DNA of 64,000 nucleotides. It comes from Pseudomonas botevensis (GTDB lineage: Bacteria > Pseudomonadota > Gammaproteobacteria > Pseudomonadales > Pseudomonadaceae). The stretch covers positions 1-64,000 of the forward strand of contig NZ_JAHTKI010000012.1 of the NCBI RefSeq assembly GCF_019145475.1, written 5' to 3'. The notes under the pieces are model-generated. The model did not search any database and was not told the DNA's origin. It worked only from the letters and a program-made list of their open reading frames with translations. Position 1 is the first letter of the stretch. Every line of letters starts with the position of its first letter. This document shows positions 1-8,449 of this stretch, one piece after another. The position numbers and the translations under genes are program-made.

Positions 1-141
1 AGCTAACGCTCATTGTGTTGAGTGGTGAAGGGCGGAGGTGGACGGCTTTCGCTTTTGCTTTTGTGGGAGTGGGTTTGCCCGCGAAGGTGGCCTTTGGGCC
101 GATCTGGTTTGGGTGATGGGGTGTCTGCAGGTCTGCTCAAA

Positions 142-612
142 TTACTCGCCCGGCCTTTCAATCATGCCCGCTGCGCTGATTTTGAAAATGACTTGAAAGT
201 CTCTCTTGCTGTCGTGATGGTCGTAAAAAGTAAAGTTACCTTCAGCATCAAATTCTCCCTTAACAGGATCGAACCTGATGATGGTGATGTATCCCTGATC
301 GCGGTAAGAGTTGTAGTACATCTGAGTGCCGCCGCTCAGGCGCGAGACGGTTGGTACTTCGGCGGCTCCTGCTTGTCCGAAGAAGTATTTTTTATTTTCT
401 ATGCTGTCGGGAAAAACCATTGAGCATATGAGTCTTGCGCGGGCGTCATATTCTCCCTCACCCACTACCACGACTATGTCGCGCTGGTGATAGAAGGTTC
501 GAACGCCAAGATTGAAATTTTCCTTGCCGTAACCAGGGATAGAGAAAACAAACGCTCCGGATGCAGAGGGTTGATGGGGTTGATCGAAAGCGTCCAATGC
601 TTTACTCGTCAT
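142..612 (-). CDS. conserved hypothetical protein, 156 aa
   Basis: I do not recognise this protein. It is a soluble-looking chain of about 156 residues without a signal peptide or membrane segment, rich in aromatic residues and beta-prone stretches, with a motif-like centre YYNSYRDQGYITIIRFDPVKGEFDAEG that suggests a beta-sandwich (shown here in shortened form: YYNSYRDQGY then FDPVKGEF). I start it at the internal ATG (MTSKALDAF) because the upstream extension is cysteine-rich and unlike the rest. Its base composition is visibly less GC-rich than the efflux genes that follow, so it may belong to an accessory segment. No operon partner is visible: the next gene on the same strand is a LysR regulator about 200 nt upstream. 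The reading frame is intact, but function is unknown. Confidence 0.6.
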   Translation of the reverse strand: MTSKALDAFDQPHQPSASGAFVFSIPGYGKENFNLGVRTFYHQRDIVVVVGEGEYDARARLICSMVFPDSIENKKYFFGQAGAAEVPTVSRLSGGTQMYYNSYRDQGYITIIRFDPVKGEFDAEGNFTFYDHHDSKRDFQVIFKISAAGMIERPGE

Positions 613-807
613 GTTATGTAATCTCAGCTGATGGGTGAGGAGACAAACATGACACGCAAACACGGTCGCAACTACTGTCAGTTCTGACAGGTCATTTAGA
701 ATGATTGGCTATTGCAGCCACCTGAAAACAAATGACTGCGCGCTGATTGCCAGCCAGCCAGACCCTTGTCGGCAGGCAGATCAGCACTTCAGTCAAACCA
801 GCAAAAG

Positions 808-1776
808 TCAGTTCGCCACCCGAACCCCACCCATGCTCCCGCTCAGTTCATAAGCCGCCAGTTCCGCCTGATGCGCCGCCAGAATCTCCGGCAACGAACC
901 CCGCAGGTACTCGACCCAGGTCTTGATCTTGGCGTCCAGGTACTGGCGCGACGGGTAGATCGCGTACAGGTTCAGTTCCTGCGAGCGGTAGTTGGGCATG
1001 ACCCGTACCAGCGAGCCATTGCGCAGGGCTTCGATCGCGGCGTACACCGGCAGCACGCCAATGCCCATGCCGCTGATGATCGCGGTTTTCATCGCATCGG
1101 CGGAGTTCACCAGGAAGGGTGAGCTGTTGATGGTGACCATTTCCTGGCCTTCCGGGCCGTCGAAGGCCCATTTTTCCAGGGGGATCACCGGGCTGACCAG
1201 GCGCAGGCAGGCGTGGTTCAGCAGGTCGCTGGGTTTTTGCGCGCAGCCGTTGGCTTTCACGTAAGCCGGGGAGGCGCAGACGATGCTGTAGGTGATGCCC
1301 AGGCGCTGCGAGACGAAGCCGGAATCCGGCAGTTCGCTGGCGAGCACGATGGACACGTCGTAGCCCTCGTCGAGCAGGTCCGGCACGCGGTTGGCCAGGG
1401 TCAGGTCGAAGGTCACGTCCGGGTGGGTCTTGCGGTAGCGGGCGATGGCGTCGATGACGAAGTGCTGGCCGATGCCGGTCATGGTGTGCACTTTCAATTG
1501 CCCGGCCGGGCGTGCGTGGGCGTCGCTGGCTTCGGCTTCGGCCTCTTCGACGTAGGCCAGGATCTGCTCGCAGCGCAGCAGGTAGCGCTTGCCGGCCTCG
1601 GTCAGGGCGATGCGCCGGGTCGTGCGGTTGAGCAGGCGGGTTTGCAGGTGGGCTTCCAGATTGGAGACCGCGCGCGAGACGTTGGCGGTGGTGGTGTCGA
1701 GTTGCACGGCGGCGGCAGTGAAGCTGCCGGCTTCGGCCACGCAACTGAAGGCGCGCATGTTTTGCAATGTGTCCAT
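808..1776 (-). CDS. LysR-family transcriptional regulator, AaeR-like position
   Basis: This is a typical LysR regulator of 322 residues. The N-terminal winged helix-turn-helix covers about residues 1-60 (MDTLQNMRAFSCVAEAGSFT, then SRAVSNLEAHLQTRLLNRTT), and the C-terminal two-lobed effector domain covers about residues 90-300. The length is normal for the family. It is transcribed away from the efflux cassette that starts at 2049, with about 270 nt between them. This is the arrangement of aaeR with aaeXAB and of many aromatic-acid or solvent efflux systems, so I infer that it controls the cassette in response to a small, probably aromatic, effector. The effector itself cannot be read from sequence. 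Confidence 0.9.
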   Translation of the reverse strand: MDTLQNMRAFSCVAEAGSFTAAAVQLDTTTANVSRAVSNLEAHLQTRLLNRTTRRIALTEAGKRYLLRCEQILAYVEEAEAEASDAHARPAGQLKVHTMTGIGQHFVIDAIARYRKTHPDVTFDLTLANRVPDLLDEGYDVSIVLASELPDSGFVSQRLGITYSIVCASPAYVKANGCAQKPSDLLNHACLRLVSPVIPLEKWAFDGPEGQEMVTINSSPFLVNSADAMKTAIISGMGIGVLPVYAAIEALRNGSLVRVMPNYRSQELNLYAIYPSRQYLDAKIKTWVEYLRGSLPEILAAHQAELAAYELSGSMGGVRVAN

Positions 1777-1990
1777 GGGGTGCTCTCAAGGGAGATGGCA
1801 AATTGTGACACGAAGTTTCAGGGGCTGAACCCCAGACTTAAGGATTATCTCGTTAACCGTAACAAAGATTCGCAGAAATCCCAGCTTATCGTGGTTCGGG
1901 GCGCCCCCTAGAATTGCGCCGTTGTGGAGCCGGGCCCTTTGCGAAAGCCACGTATTGATCGACATCAATGTTGAATGCGAAAGCGTTTTC

Positions 1991-2013
1991 GCGAGCAAGC
2001 CCGCTCCCACAGG
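1991..2013. repeat. single REP half-palindrome
   Basis: The sequence carries the REP core GCAAGCCCGCTCCCACAGG that also occurs at several other places in this window, here without an inverted partner. It lies just before the outer-membrane efflux gene. An upstream in-frame ATG of that gene at 1968 would translate it, which is a further reason to prefer the later GTG start. Confidence 0.6.
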
Positions 2014-2048
2014 GTCTCGATCCATCCCTCTCTCAGGAATTCGCAGCT

Positions 2049-3548
2049 GTGCCGCGTCGCATCAACAGAGCGCTTTTGCCGCTCAGTGTTCTGGCTTTTA
2101 CCCTGGGTCTTGGCGGCTGCATCGGAACCGGAGGCATTGCCCCGCAGGGCAAGGCGCTGGAGGCCAACGCCCTGGCCACCGACGACGCCATCGCCCACGC
2201 CGCCCGTGATGCAAACTGGCCCACCGCCCGCTGGTGGCAGGCTTACGGCGACCCCCAGCTCAATCACTGGATCGACCTCGCCGTGCAAGGCAGCCCGACC
2301 ATGGCGATGGCGGCCGCGCGGGTGCGTCAGGCCCGGGCCATGGCCGGTGTTGCCGAAGCCGCCGAGTCGTTGCAGATCAATGGCGAGTCGACCCTCAAGC
2401 GCCACAACTGGCCGACCGATCAGTTCTACGGCCCTGGCGAGTTGGCTAACACCACCACCTGGGACAACAACGCCGCCCTGGGCTTCAGCTATGCCCTCGA
2501 CCTCTGGGGCCGGGAGAGCAATGCCAGCGAGCGCGCGGTCGATCTGGCGCACATGAGCGCCGCTGAAGCGCGGCTGGCGCAGCTCGAATTGCAGAACAAC
2601 ATCATGCGCGCCTACATCGAACTGTCGCTGCATTACGCCCAGCGCGACATCGTTGCCGCGACGCTCAAGCAGCAGCAACAGATTCTCGACCTGGCGCAGA
2701 AACGCCTGAACGGCGGGATCGGCACGCATTTCGAAGTCAGTCAGGCGGAAACCCCGCTGCCGGAAACCCATCGGCAACTGGATGCGCTGGACGAGGAAAT
2801 TGCCCTGAGCCGCAACCAGATTGTGGCGCTGGCCGGCAAGGGGCCGGGGGAGGGCGCGCAGTTGCAGCGTCCGACCCTGTCCCTCGGGGCCGCGCTGAAA
2901 CTGCCGTCGGCCCTGCCCGCCGAATTGCTCGGCCAGCGTCCGGACGTGGTCGCCAGCCGCTGGCAAGTGGCGGCGCAGGCGCGCGGGATCGATGTGGCGC
3001 ATGCCGGGTTCTATCCCAACGTCGATCTGGTCGGCAGCCTCGGCTACATGGCGACCGGTGGCGGGGCGCTGGAGTTTCTGACGGGCAAGAAGCTCAACTA
3101 CAACGTCGGCCCGGCGATTTCCCTGCCGATCTTCGACGGCGGCCGCTTGCGCGCTGAACTCGGTGAAGCCTCCGCCGGCTATGACATCGCCGTGGCGCAT
3201 TACAACCAGACCCTGGTCAATGCGCTGAAGAACATCTCCGATCAGTTGATCCGCCGCGAGTCGATGGACAAGCAACAGGCATTCGCCGCCGAGTCGGTGG
3301 CGACCGCGCAGAAGACCTACGACATCGCGATGGTCGCGTATCAGCGCGGCCTCACCGACTACCTCAACGTGCTCAACGCCCAGACCCTGTTGTTCAAGCA
3401 GCAGCAGGTGCAACAGCAAGTGCAGGCCGCGCGCTTGAGTGCCCATGCCGAACTGGTGACCGCGCTCGGCGGTGGCCTCGGTGCCGGTAACGATGTGCCG
3501 ACCACCGAACAGACCGCCGTCCCGAAAACCCCGGCGCTCTTGCGGTGA
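2049..3548 (+). CDS. efflux outer-membrane factor, OprM/NodT lipoprotein family
   Basis: This protein forms the trimeric outer-membrane and periplasmic channel of a tripartite efflux pump. The GTG start at 2049 has an AGGA box ten bases upstream and gives a clean lipoprotein signal (hydrophobic run, then LGLGGCIG with the lipidated cysteine). The mature protein shows the two internally repeated OEP domains. The first half includes ALGFSYALDLWGRESNASER, and the second includes GPAISLPIFDGGRLRAEL and YQRGLTDYLNVLNAQ, all hallmark strings of the NodT subfamily. Length, about 499 residues, is usual. It is followed after 34 nt by the FUSC permease, so the pump appears to carry its own exit channel. 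Substrate is unknown; aromatic acids or related toxic compounds are the family expectation. Confidence 0.93.
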   Translation: MPRRINRALLPLSVLAFTLGLGGCIGTGGIAPQGKALEANALATDDAIAHAARDANWPTARWWQAYGDPQLNHWIDLAVQGSPTMAMAAARVRQARAMAGVAEAAESLQINGESTLKRHNWPTDQFYGPGELANTTTWDNNAALGFSYALDLWGRESNASERAVDLAHMSAAEARLAQLELQNNIMRAYIELSLHYAQRDIVAATLKQQQQILDLAQKRLNGGIGTHFEVSQAETPLPETHRQLDALDEEIALSRNQIVALAGKGPGEGAQLQRPTLSLGAALKLPSALPAELLGQRPDVVASRWQVAAQARGIDVAHAGFYPNVDLVGSLGYMATGGGALEFLTGKKLNYNVGPAISLPIFDGGRLRAELGEASAGYDIAVAHYNQTLVNALKNISDQLIRRESMDKQQAFAAESVATAQKTYDIAMVAYQRGLTDYLNVLNAQTLLFKQQQVQQQVQAARLSAHAELVTALGGGLGAGNDVPTTEQTAVPKTPALLR

Positions 3549-3582
3549 ACTCGCTCCCACGGATTTTTCTGAGCAGAACTTC

Positions 3583-5787
3583 ATGACTCCCTTGCCCGCC
3601 CCCCTGCGCTGGCTCTACTCCCTGGAGTGGCGCCGGGGTTTCTTCGACTGGGCACGCAGCGATGGCGTGACCTGGGTCTACATCTTCAAGGTGCTGATCG
3701 CCGCGTTCCTGACCTTGTGGCTGGCGATGCGCCTGGAGCTGCCGCAGCCGCGCACGGCGATGATCACCGTGTTCATCGTCATGCAGCCGCAGAGCGGTCA
3801 GGTGTTCGCCAAGAGTTTCTATCGTTTCCTCGGCACCCTGGCCGGGTCGGCGATGATGGTCACGCTGATTTCGCTGTTCGCGCAGAACACCGAACTGTTC
3901 CTCGGTTCGCTGGCGATCTGGGTCGGCATCTGCTCGGCCGGTGCCGCGCGCTGTCGCAACTTCCGCGCCTATGGTTTTGTGCTGGCCGGGTATACGGCGG
4001 CGATGGTCGGCCTGCCGGCGCTGGCGCATCCTGACGGCGCGTTCATGGCGGCGGTGTGGCGGGTGCTGGAAATCTCTCTGGGGATTCTCTGCTCGACCCT
4101 GGTCAGCGCCGCGATCCTGCCGCAGACCGCCAGTGCGGCGATGCGCAACGCCTTGTATCAGCGTTTCGGCGTGTTCGCGCTGTTCGTCACCGATGGTCTG
4201 CGCGGGCGCAGCAAAGCGGAGTCGTTCGAAGCCAGCAACGTGCGCTTCATCGCCGAAGCGGTAGGGCTGGAAGGGCTGCGCAGCGTGACCGTGTTCGAAG
4301 ACCCGCACATGCGCCGACGCAACGGTCGCCTCAGCCGTTTGAACAGCGAATTCATGGGCATCACCACCCGTTTCAACGCCTTGCATCAGTTGCTCGAGCG
4401 CCTGCGCCGCAACGGCGCCGAGCACGTAGAGGCGGCGATCAGACCGGGCTTGCAGGACCTGGCCGAAGTGCTCGACGGCTTCAGCGGTCGCGCCCTGACC
4501 AGCCCGGATGCGGCACGACTGGTGGTGGCGTTGACGGCCTACAAGGAAGGCCTGCCGGCGCGGGTGCGCAGCCTGCGGGCGATCTTCCAGGAGCGTGCGC
4601 CGAGCGATGCCGAGCTGTTGGATTTTCATACCGCGTATGAGCTGCTTTATCGCTTCGTCGATGACCTGCACGGTTATGCGCAGACCCACGCCTCTCTGGC
4701 CGATCACCGCCACGAGCGCGAGCGCTGGGACGAGCCGTTCACCCCGCAGACCAACTGGTGGGCTGCCGCCGCTTCGGGGATTCGCGCGTCGTTCATTCTC
4801 ATCGTGCTCGGCAGTTACTGGGTGGCGACCGCATGGCCAAGCGGCGCGACCATGACCCTGATTGCCGCCGCTACCGTAGGCCTTTCCGCTGCGACGCCGA
4901 ACCCGAAACGCATGGCGTTCCAGATGGCGTGCGGGACGTTTCTCGGGGCGCTGATCGGCTTCGTCGAGATGTTTTTCATCTTCCCGTGGATCGATGGTTT
5001 TCCACTGTTGTGCGTGATGCTCGCACCGGTGATCGTGCTCGGCTCGTTCCTCGCTTCCCGTCCGCAATACGCCGGGGTCGGCCTCGGTCTGCTGATCTTT
5101 TTCAGTACCGGTTCGGTGCCGGACAACCTGACCATCTACAACCCTTACAACTTCATCAATGACTACATCGCCATGGTCATGGGCATGCTGGTCTGCGCGG
5201 CGGCGGGGGCGATCATTCTGCCGCCGAACAGCCGCTGGTTGTGGAAGCGTCTGGAGCAGGATCTGCGCGGGCAAGTGGTGTATGCGATCAGCGGCAAGCT
5301 CAAGGGCCTGGCGTCGAGTTTCGAGAGTCGTACCCGCGACTTGCTGCACCAGGCCTACGGCCTGGCGGCCGGTCAGCCGCTGGTGCAGAAAAACCTGCTG
5401 CGCTGGATGTTCGTGGTGCTGGAGATCGGTCACGCGATCATCGAATTGCGCAAGGAACAGGCGATCCTGCCGGTGCATCCGGCGTACGCCGAATCGCAGC
5501 CGTGGCGTCAGGCGATCCGCGTCATGGGCCGGGCGCTGGTGCGGCTGTTCCTGCAACCGAACGCGAGCAATCTGGAGCGCGCGCTGGTCGCCGTCGATCA
5601 CGCGATCAGTCGGGTGCAGGCCACCGACGAGCCGTTCGCGCCGCACTTCGACACCTCGGCGTTGCGCCGGGTGAAGAGCTACCTGCACTTCATCCGCACC
5701 TCGCTGCTCGACCCGCAATCGCCGCTGTCGGCCTACGTTGCCGTCACCGCATCCGCCAGACCCGAAGGACTTGCCCATGCCTCGTGA
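3583..5787 (+). CDS. FUSC-family efflux permease (AaeB-like)
   Basis: This is an inner-membrane permease of the fusaric acid resistance / AaeB family, about 734 residues. It has the duplicated architecture of the family. An N-terminal block of hydrophobic helices (about residues 25-170, with ARTAMITVFIVMQPQSGQ, the conserved FUSC string) is followed by a long cytoplasmic part. A second block of helices follows (about residues 395-550, with GATMTLIAAATVGLSAATPN), and then a cytoplasmic tail. The ATG at 3583 gives MTPLPAPLRWLYSLEWRRG; in-frame codons further upstream would run into the preceding gene. Its end overlaps the start of the DUF1656 gene by 11 nt. It acts with the downstream HlyD adaptor and the upstream outer-membrane factor. 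Confidence 0.93.
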   Translation: MTPLPAPLRWLYSLEWRRGFFDWARSDGVTWVYIFKVLIAAFLTLWLAMRLELPQPRTAMITVFIVMQPQSGQVFAKSFYRFLGTLAGSAMMVTLISLFAQNTELFLGSLAIWVGICSAGAARCRNFRAYGFVLAGYTAAMVGLPALAHPDGAFMAAVWRVLEISLGILCSTLVSAAILPQTASAAMRNALYQRFGVFALFVTDGLRGRSKAESFEASNVRFIAEAVGLEGLRSVTVFEDPHMRRRNGRLSRLNSEFMGITTRFNALHQLLERLRRNGAEHVEAAIRPGLQDLAEVLDGFSGRALTSPDAARLVVALTAYKEGLPARVRSLRAIFQERAPSDAELLDFHTAYELLYRFVDDLHGYAQTHASLADHRHERERWDEPFTPQTNWWAAAASGIRASFILIVLGSYWVATAWPSGATMTLIAAATVGLSAATPNPKRMAFQMACGTFLGALIGFVEMFFIFPWIDGFPLLCVMLAPVIVLGSFLASRPQYAGVGLGLLIFFSTGSVPDNLTIYNPYNFINDYIAMVMGMLVCAAAGAIILPPNSRWLWKRLEQDLRGQVVYAISGKLKGLASSFESRTRDLLHQAYGLAAGQPLVQKNLLRWMFVVLEIGHAIIELRKEQAILPVHPAYAESQPWRQAIRVMGRALVRLFLQPNASNLERALVAVDHAISRVQATDEPFAPHFDTSALRRVKSYLHFIRTSLLDPQSPLSAYVAVTASARPEGLAHAS

Positions 5788-5977
5788 GATCGCTTTCCAC
5801 GGCGTGTACATGCCGACCATGACCCTGATGTTCTTCATCGCTGCGGCGCTGGCCTGGGCGCTGGACCGGTTTTTGTCCGGATTCGATCTGTACCGCTTCT
5901 TCTGGCACCCGGCGCTGCTGCGCCTGAGTCTGTTTACCTGTCTGTTCGGCGCGATGGCGCTGACTGTCTACCGTTGA
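5777..5977 (+). CDS. DUF1656 small inner-membrane protein (AaeX-like)
   Basis: This is a 66-residue protein with two hydrophobic segments (about residues 12-30 and 44-62) and the family N-terminus MPREIAFHGVYMP, in which E and FHGVY-type residues are typical of DUF1656. The start at 5777 overlaps the end of the FUSC gene and has a GAAGGA ribosome-binding site. An earlier in-frame ATG lacks this signal. Proteins of this family are nearly always encoded between or beside FUSC permeases and HlyD adaptors, as aaeX is. The exact role is not settled. Confidence 0.9.
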   Translation: MPREIAFHGVYMPTMTLMFFIAAALAWALDRFLSGFDLYRFFWHPALLRLSLFTCLFGAMALTVYR

Positions 5978-5987
5978 GAACGCTCCG

Positions 5988-6845
5988 ATGAAAAAGTTTT
6001 TCAGCCTGCTCGCGACTCTGCTGGTGCTGGCCCTTGCGCTGTGGATCGGCCGGACCCTGTGGGAGCACTACATGAACACGCCGTGGACCCGCGATGGGCG
6101 GGTCCGGGCGGACATCATCAACGTCGCCGCCGACGTCACCGGGGAAGTGGTCGACGTCCCGGTGCGCGACAACCAGTTGGTGAGGAAGGGCGACCTGCTG
6201 ATGCAGATCGACCCCGAGCACTATCGTCTGGCGGTGAAACAGGCGCAGTCGCTGGTGGCGTCTCGCAAGGCCACTTGGGAGATGCGCAAGGTCAACGCCC
6301 ATCGCCGCGCCGATCTCGACAACCTGGTGATCTCCAAGGAAAACCGCGACGACGCCAGCAACATCGCCGACTCGGCGCTGGCCGATTACCAACAGGCCCA
6401 GGCGCAACTGGAGGCCGCCGAACTCAACCTCAAGCGCACCGAAGTGCGTGCGGCGGTGGACGGCTACGTGACCAACCTCAACGTTCATCGCGGCGACTAT
6501 GCACGCATCGGCGAAGCGAAAATGGCCGTGGTCGACATGAACTCGTTCTGGGTCTACGGCTTCTTCGAAGAAACCAAACTGCCCCACGTGCGTGTGGGCG
6601 ACCAGGCCGACATGCAGCTGATGAGCGGCGAAACCCTCAAGGGCCATGTCGAAAGCATCTCGCGCGGCATCTACGACCGCGACAACCCGGAAAGCCGCGA
6701 GCTGATCGCCGATGTGAACCCGACCTTCAACTGGGTACGCCTGGCCCAGCGCGTGCCGGTGCGGATTCACATCGATGAGGTGCCGGAAGGTGTCGTACTG
6801 GCGGCGGGGATTACATGTACGGTGGTGGTCGGTCAGGCTCGGTAG
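5988..6845 (+). CDS. HlyD/EmrA-family periplasmic adaptor (AaeA-like)
   Basis: This is the membrane-fusion subunit of the efflux cassette, 285 residues. One N-terminal membrane anchor (residues about 3-22) is followed by a short lipoyl half-motif (VTGEVVDVPVRDNQLVRKGD) and a compact alpha-hairpin of about 70 residues. The second lipoyl half (ELNLKRTEVRAAVDGYVTNL) and a beta-barrel with YGFFEETKLPHVRVGD follow. The gene starts 10 nt after the DUF1656 stop. Its last 13 bases overlap the 3' end of the convergent delta-60 gene on the other strand, an unusually tight junction for genes of different composition. Confidence 0.93.
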   Translation: MKKFFSLLATLLVLALALWIGRTLWEHYMNTPWTRDGRVRADIINVAADVTGEVVDVPVRDNQLVRKGDLLMQIDPEHYRLAVKQAQSLVASRKATWEMRKVNAHRRADLDNLVISKENRDDASNIADSALADYQQAQAQLEAAELNLKRTEVRAAVDGYVTNLNVHRGDYARIGEAKMAVVDMNSFWVYGFFEETKLPHVRVGDQADMQLMSGETLKGHVESISRGIYDRDNPESRELIADVNPTFNWVRLAQRVPVRIHIDEVPEGVVLAAGITCTVVVGQAR

Positions 6846-8113
6846 TAGCGATAAAAAACCCCAGAGACTCCACCTAATCCAATGACGTTGCATACATAGA
6901 GCAACCGGTCTGATGAATAGGGCAGGAGTGCGTTAGCAGCGCCTGACATGAACTCTCCCACAACGCCACCCGTGCCAAACCTGGGATTGAGTTCACCGTC
7001 AGGCGTCAGTGACGCAAGCAGGAGGTCGTAGCCACCGGCTGCGTAAATATTTGGGCCGTGAGTGAACAGTGCGTCCCAGCCGGTCGTATGACTTGGGCTG
7101 ACGGCCCCCTCCAGCGCAACGCCGGCATTGAATTCGGGATCGTTTTTGCCCTGGTTGTCGAAGCCCAGCAACAGACCGATGGCGTCAGTTGCCCCGACTT
7201 CGCCAATGCTGCCCGCCGCCAGGTATTTGCCAGGTTCGCGCTCAGTGACGGCGTTCAGACTGACGTTGCTGTCTGCCTTGGCGAATAGTCGAAAGCCGGG
7301 GGCATTTGGGTCGCCGCCAAAGATCAGATTGGTCGAACCGTTCTGGTTCAGCATGGAGAGTAAACCGCCAGAGAACCGGGATGATTTGGCGTGAGCGTAG
7401 CCTGCCAGAAGAATTCGACCGTCGCTCAAGACGCACACGTCTTTCAAGGTAGTGACTGCTTCGTAGGGCAGGTTTATGTCGACAACGCCATTGTTACCGA
7501 AAGACGTCACGGGCCGGCCACGGGCATCGAACTTCATCAGGTAACCCCTTGTGACGCGAGACGGGCCAATAGCACCGTTGGCGACGACAAGCAGACTGCC
7601 ATCTGGCAGGACCCGGATGCGACCCGGTAAATGCCCATGGAAAACGCGATCATTGACCTTTTTTTCTATGATGATTTGCCCGTTGGTCCCGAAGTCTTCG
7701 ATGCGCTTGCCTGTCTCGTCGAAGCATAAAACCGCCATTTCGGTATCCAGAGAATCTGGTGCTTTTGAGCCGCCGAACATATAGATGCGCCCATCCGCTC
7801 CCTGAACCATCTCGCCAGCTTTCGCAGAAAGATCGGGCGCGAAGAGTTCTGTGAGAAATCCTTTTCGCCCAAAGCGCTCATCCAGTTCTCCGAGAGCGTT
7901 GAGTTTGGCGATAGAGAAATGTGGCAAGCCGGCTTCCATCATCGTGGTGGCAATCAACGTACTGCCATCGTCAAGTATCAAGGCACCCTGGGCCTGACGA
8001 GCGTCGGACTGACCATCATCAAACACGTCTTTTATGAATATTCGTCCGTCTTTGTTCGGCCCCCAATGTTCATCACGACTACCGGGTGCACCCGTCAACG
8101 TATCAGTCTTCAT
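6833..8113 (-). CDS. delta-60 repeat beta-propeller protein
   Basis: This is a 426-residue protein made of about six repeats of roughly 60-65 residues. Each closes with a G-x-L-D/N-x-x-F-G-x-x-G type signature: GELDERFGRKG (near 73), GKRIEDFGTNG (near 135), GRPVTSFGNNG, then two weaker copies and GELNPRFGTGG near the end. This matches the delta-60 repeat family, which is expected to fold as a beta-propeller. No signal peptide or membrane segment is visible, so cytoplasmic location or non-classical export are both possible. Codon use and GC content look lower than the alginate or efflux genes, suggesting acquisition. It converges on and overlaps the HlyD gene by 13 nt. Function of the family is unknown. 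Confidence 0.85.
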   Translation of the reverse strand: MKTDTLTGAPGSRDEHWGPNKDGRIFIKDVFDDGQSDARQAQGALILDDGSTLIATTMMEAGLPHFSIAKLNALGELDERFGRKGFLTELFAPDLSAKAGEMVQGADGRIYMFGGSKAPDSLDTEMAVLCFDETGKRIEDFGTNGQIIIEKKVNDRVFHGHLPGRIRVLPDGSLLVVANGAIGPSRVTRGYLMKFDARGRPVTSFGNNGVVDINLPYEAVTTLKDVCVLSDGRILLAGYAHAKSSRFSGGLLSMLNQNGSTNLIFGGDPNAPGFRLFAKADSNVSLNAVTEREPGKYLAAGSIGEVGATDAIGLLLGFDNQGKNDPEFNAGVALEGAVSPSHTTGWDALFTHGPNIYAAGGYDLLLASLTPDGELNPRFGTGGVVGEFMSGAANALLPYSSDRLLYVCNVIGLGGVSGVFYRYYRA

Positions 8114-8449
8114 GTCCGTTTCCCCTCAAGGAGTGGTCGCCGGGAGATGAAGTGAAATCGGCCAGCCGAGGACCGCCCGGTGCCGATCCCTCGCGCGACC
8201 GACTCTACGCCTTGGCCCCCCCGGCCATAACTGACAACTCTGACAGTTGACACAGGCGAGTCGAGGGGAGTACCGGCGGCCGGAGATGCAATGAGATAGT
8301 GGAAGCGGGCGACGCGATCCTGTTGGGAGCCGTGCTTGCCCGCGAAGAACGATAACGCGGTCTTAGAGTTGCCCGCGCAAGCCGAAGCGCTTCATCAACG
8401 TCGATTCCACGCTCACGCGGGAGCAAACGCTCTCGCTATAGGTATGTAT
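8114..8449. other. 336-nt gap with SDR remnant and degenerate REP
   Basis: No intact gene is visible. The stretch holds the presumed promoter side of the delta-60 gene, a degenerate REP-like string near 8320-8345 (GGGAGCCGTGCTTGCCCGCG) and a short remnant of an SDR gene described separately. Confidence 0.6.
8363..8407 (-). pseudogene. 3'-terminal fragment of an SDR oxidoreductase gene
   Basis: Read on the minus strand these 45 bases encode ESTLMKRFGLRGQL followed by a TAA stop. The intact SDR gene at 9694-10518 ends ESTLMKRFGLRGNL followed by TGA. Thirteen of fourteen residues match, and the DNA matches with a few synonymous or near-synonymous changes, whereas upstream of this stretch the similarity stops abruptly. 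I read this as the tail of a second SDR allele left by recombination. The Sel1 lipoprotein gene lies between the two copies. Confidence 0.7.

Noticed and set aside
1..141. REP-like string near 65-90
   Set aside because: Only a short degenerate match (GGGAGTGGGTTTGCCCGCG) without a partner arm, at the edge of the window.
3394..5838. 814-codon minus-strand open frame over the FUSC gene
   Set aside because: Histidine-, glutamine- and arginine-rich antisense frame with no family features.
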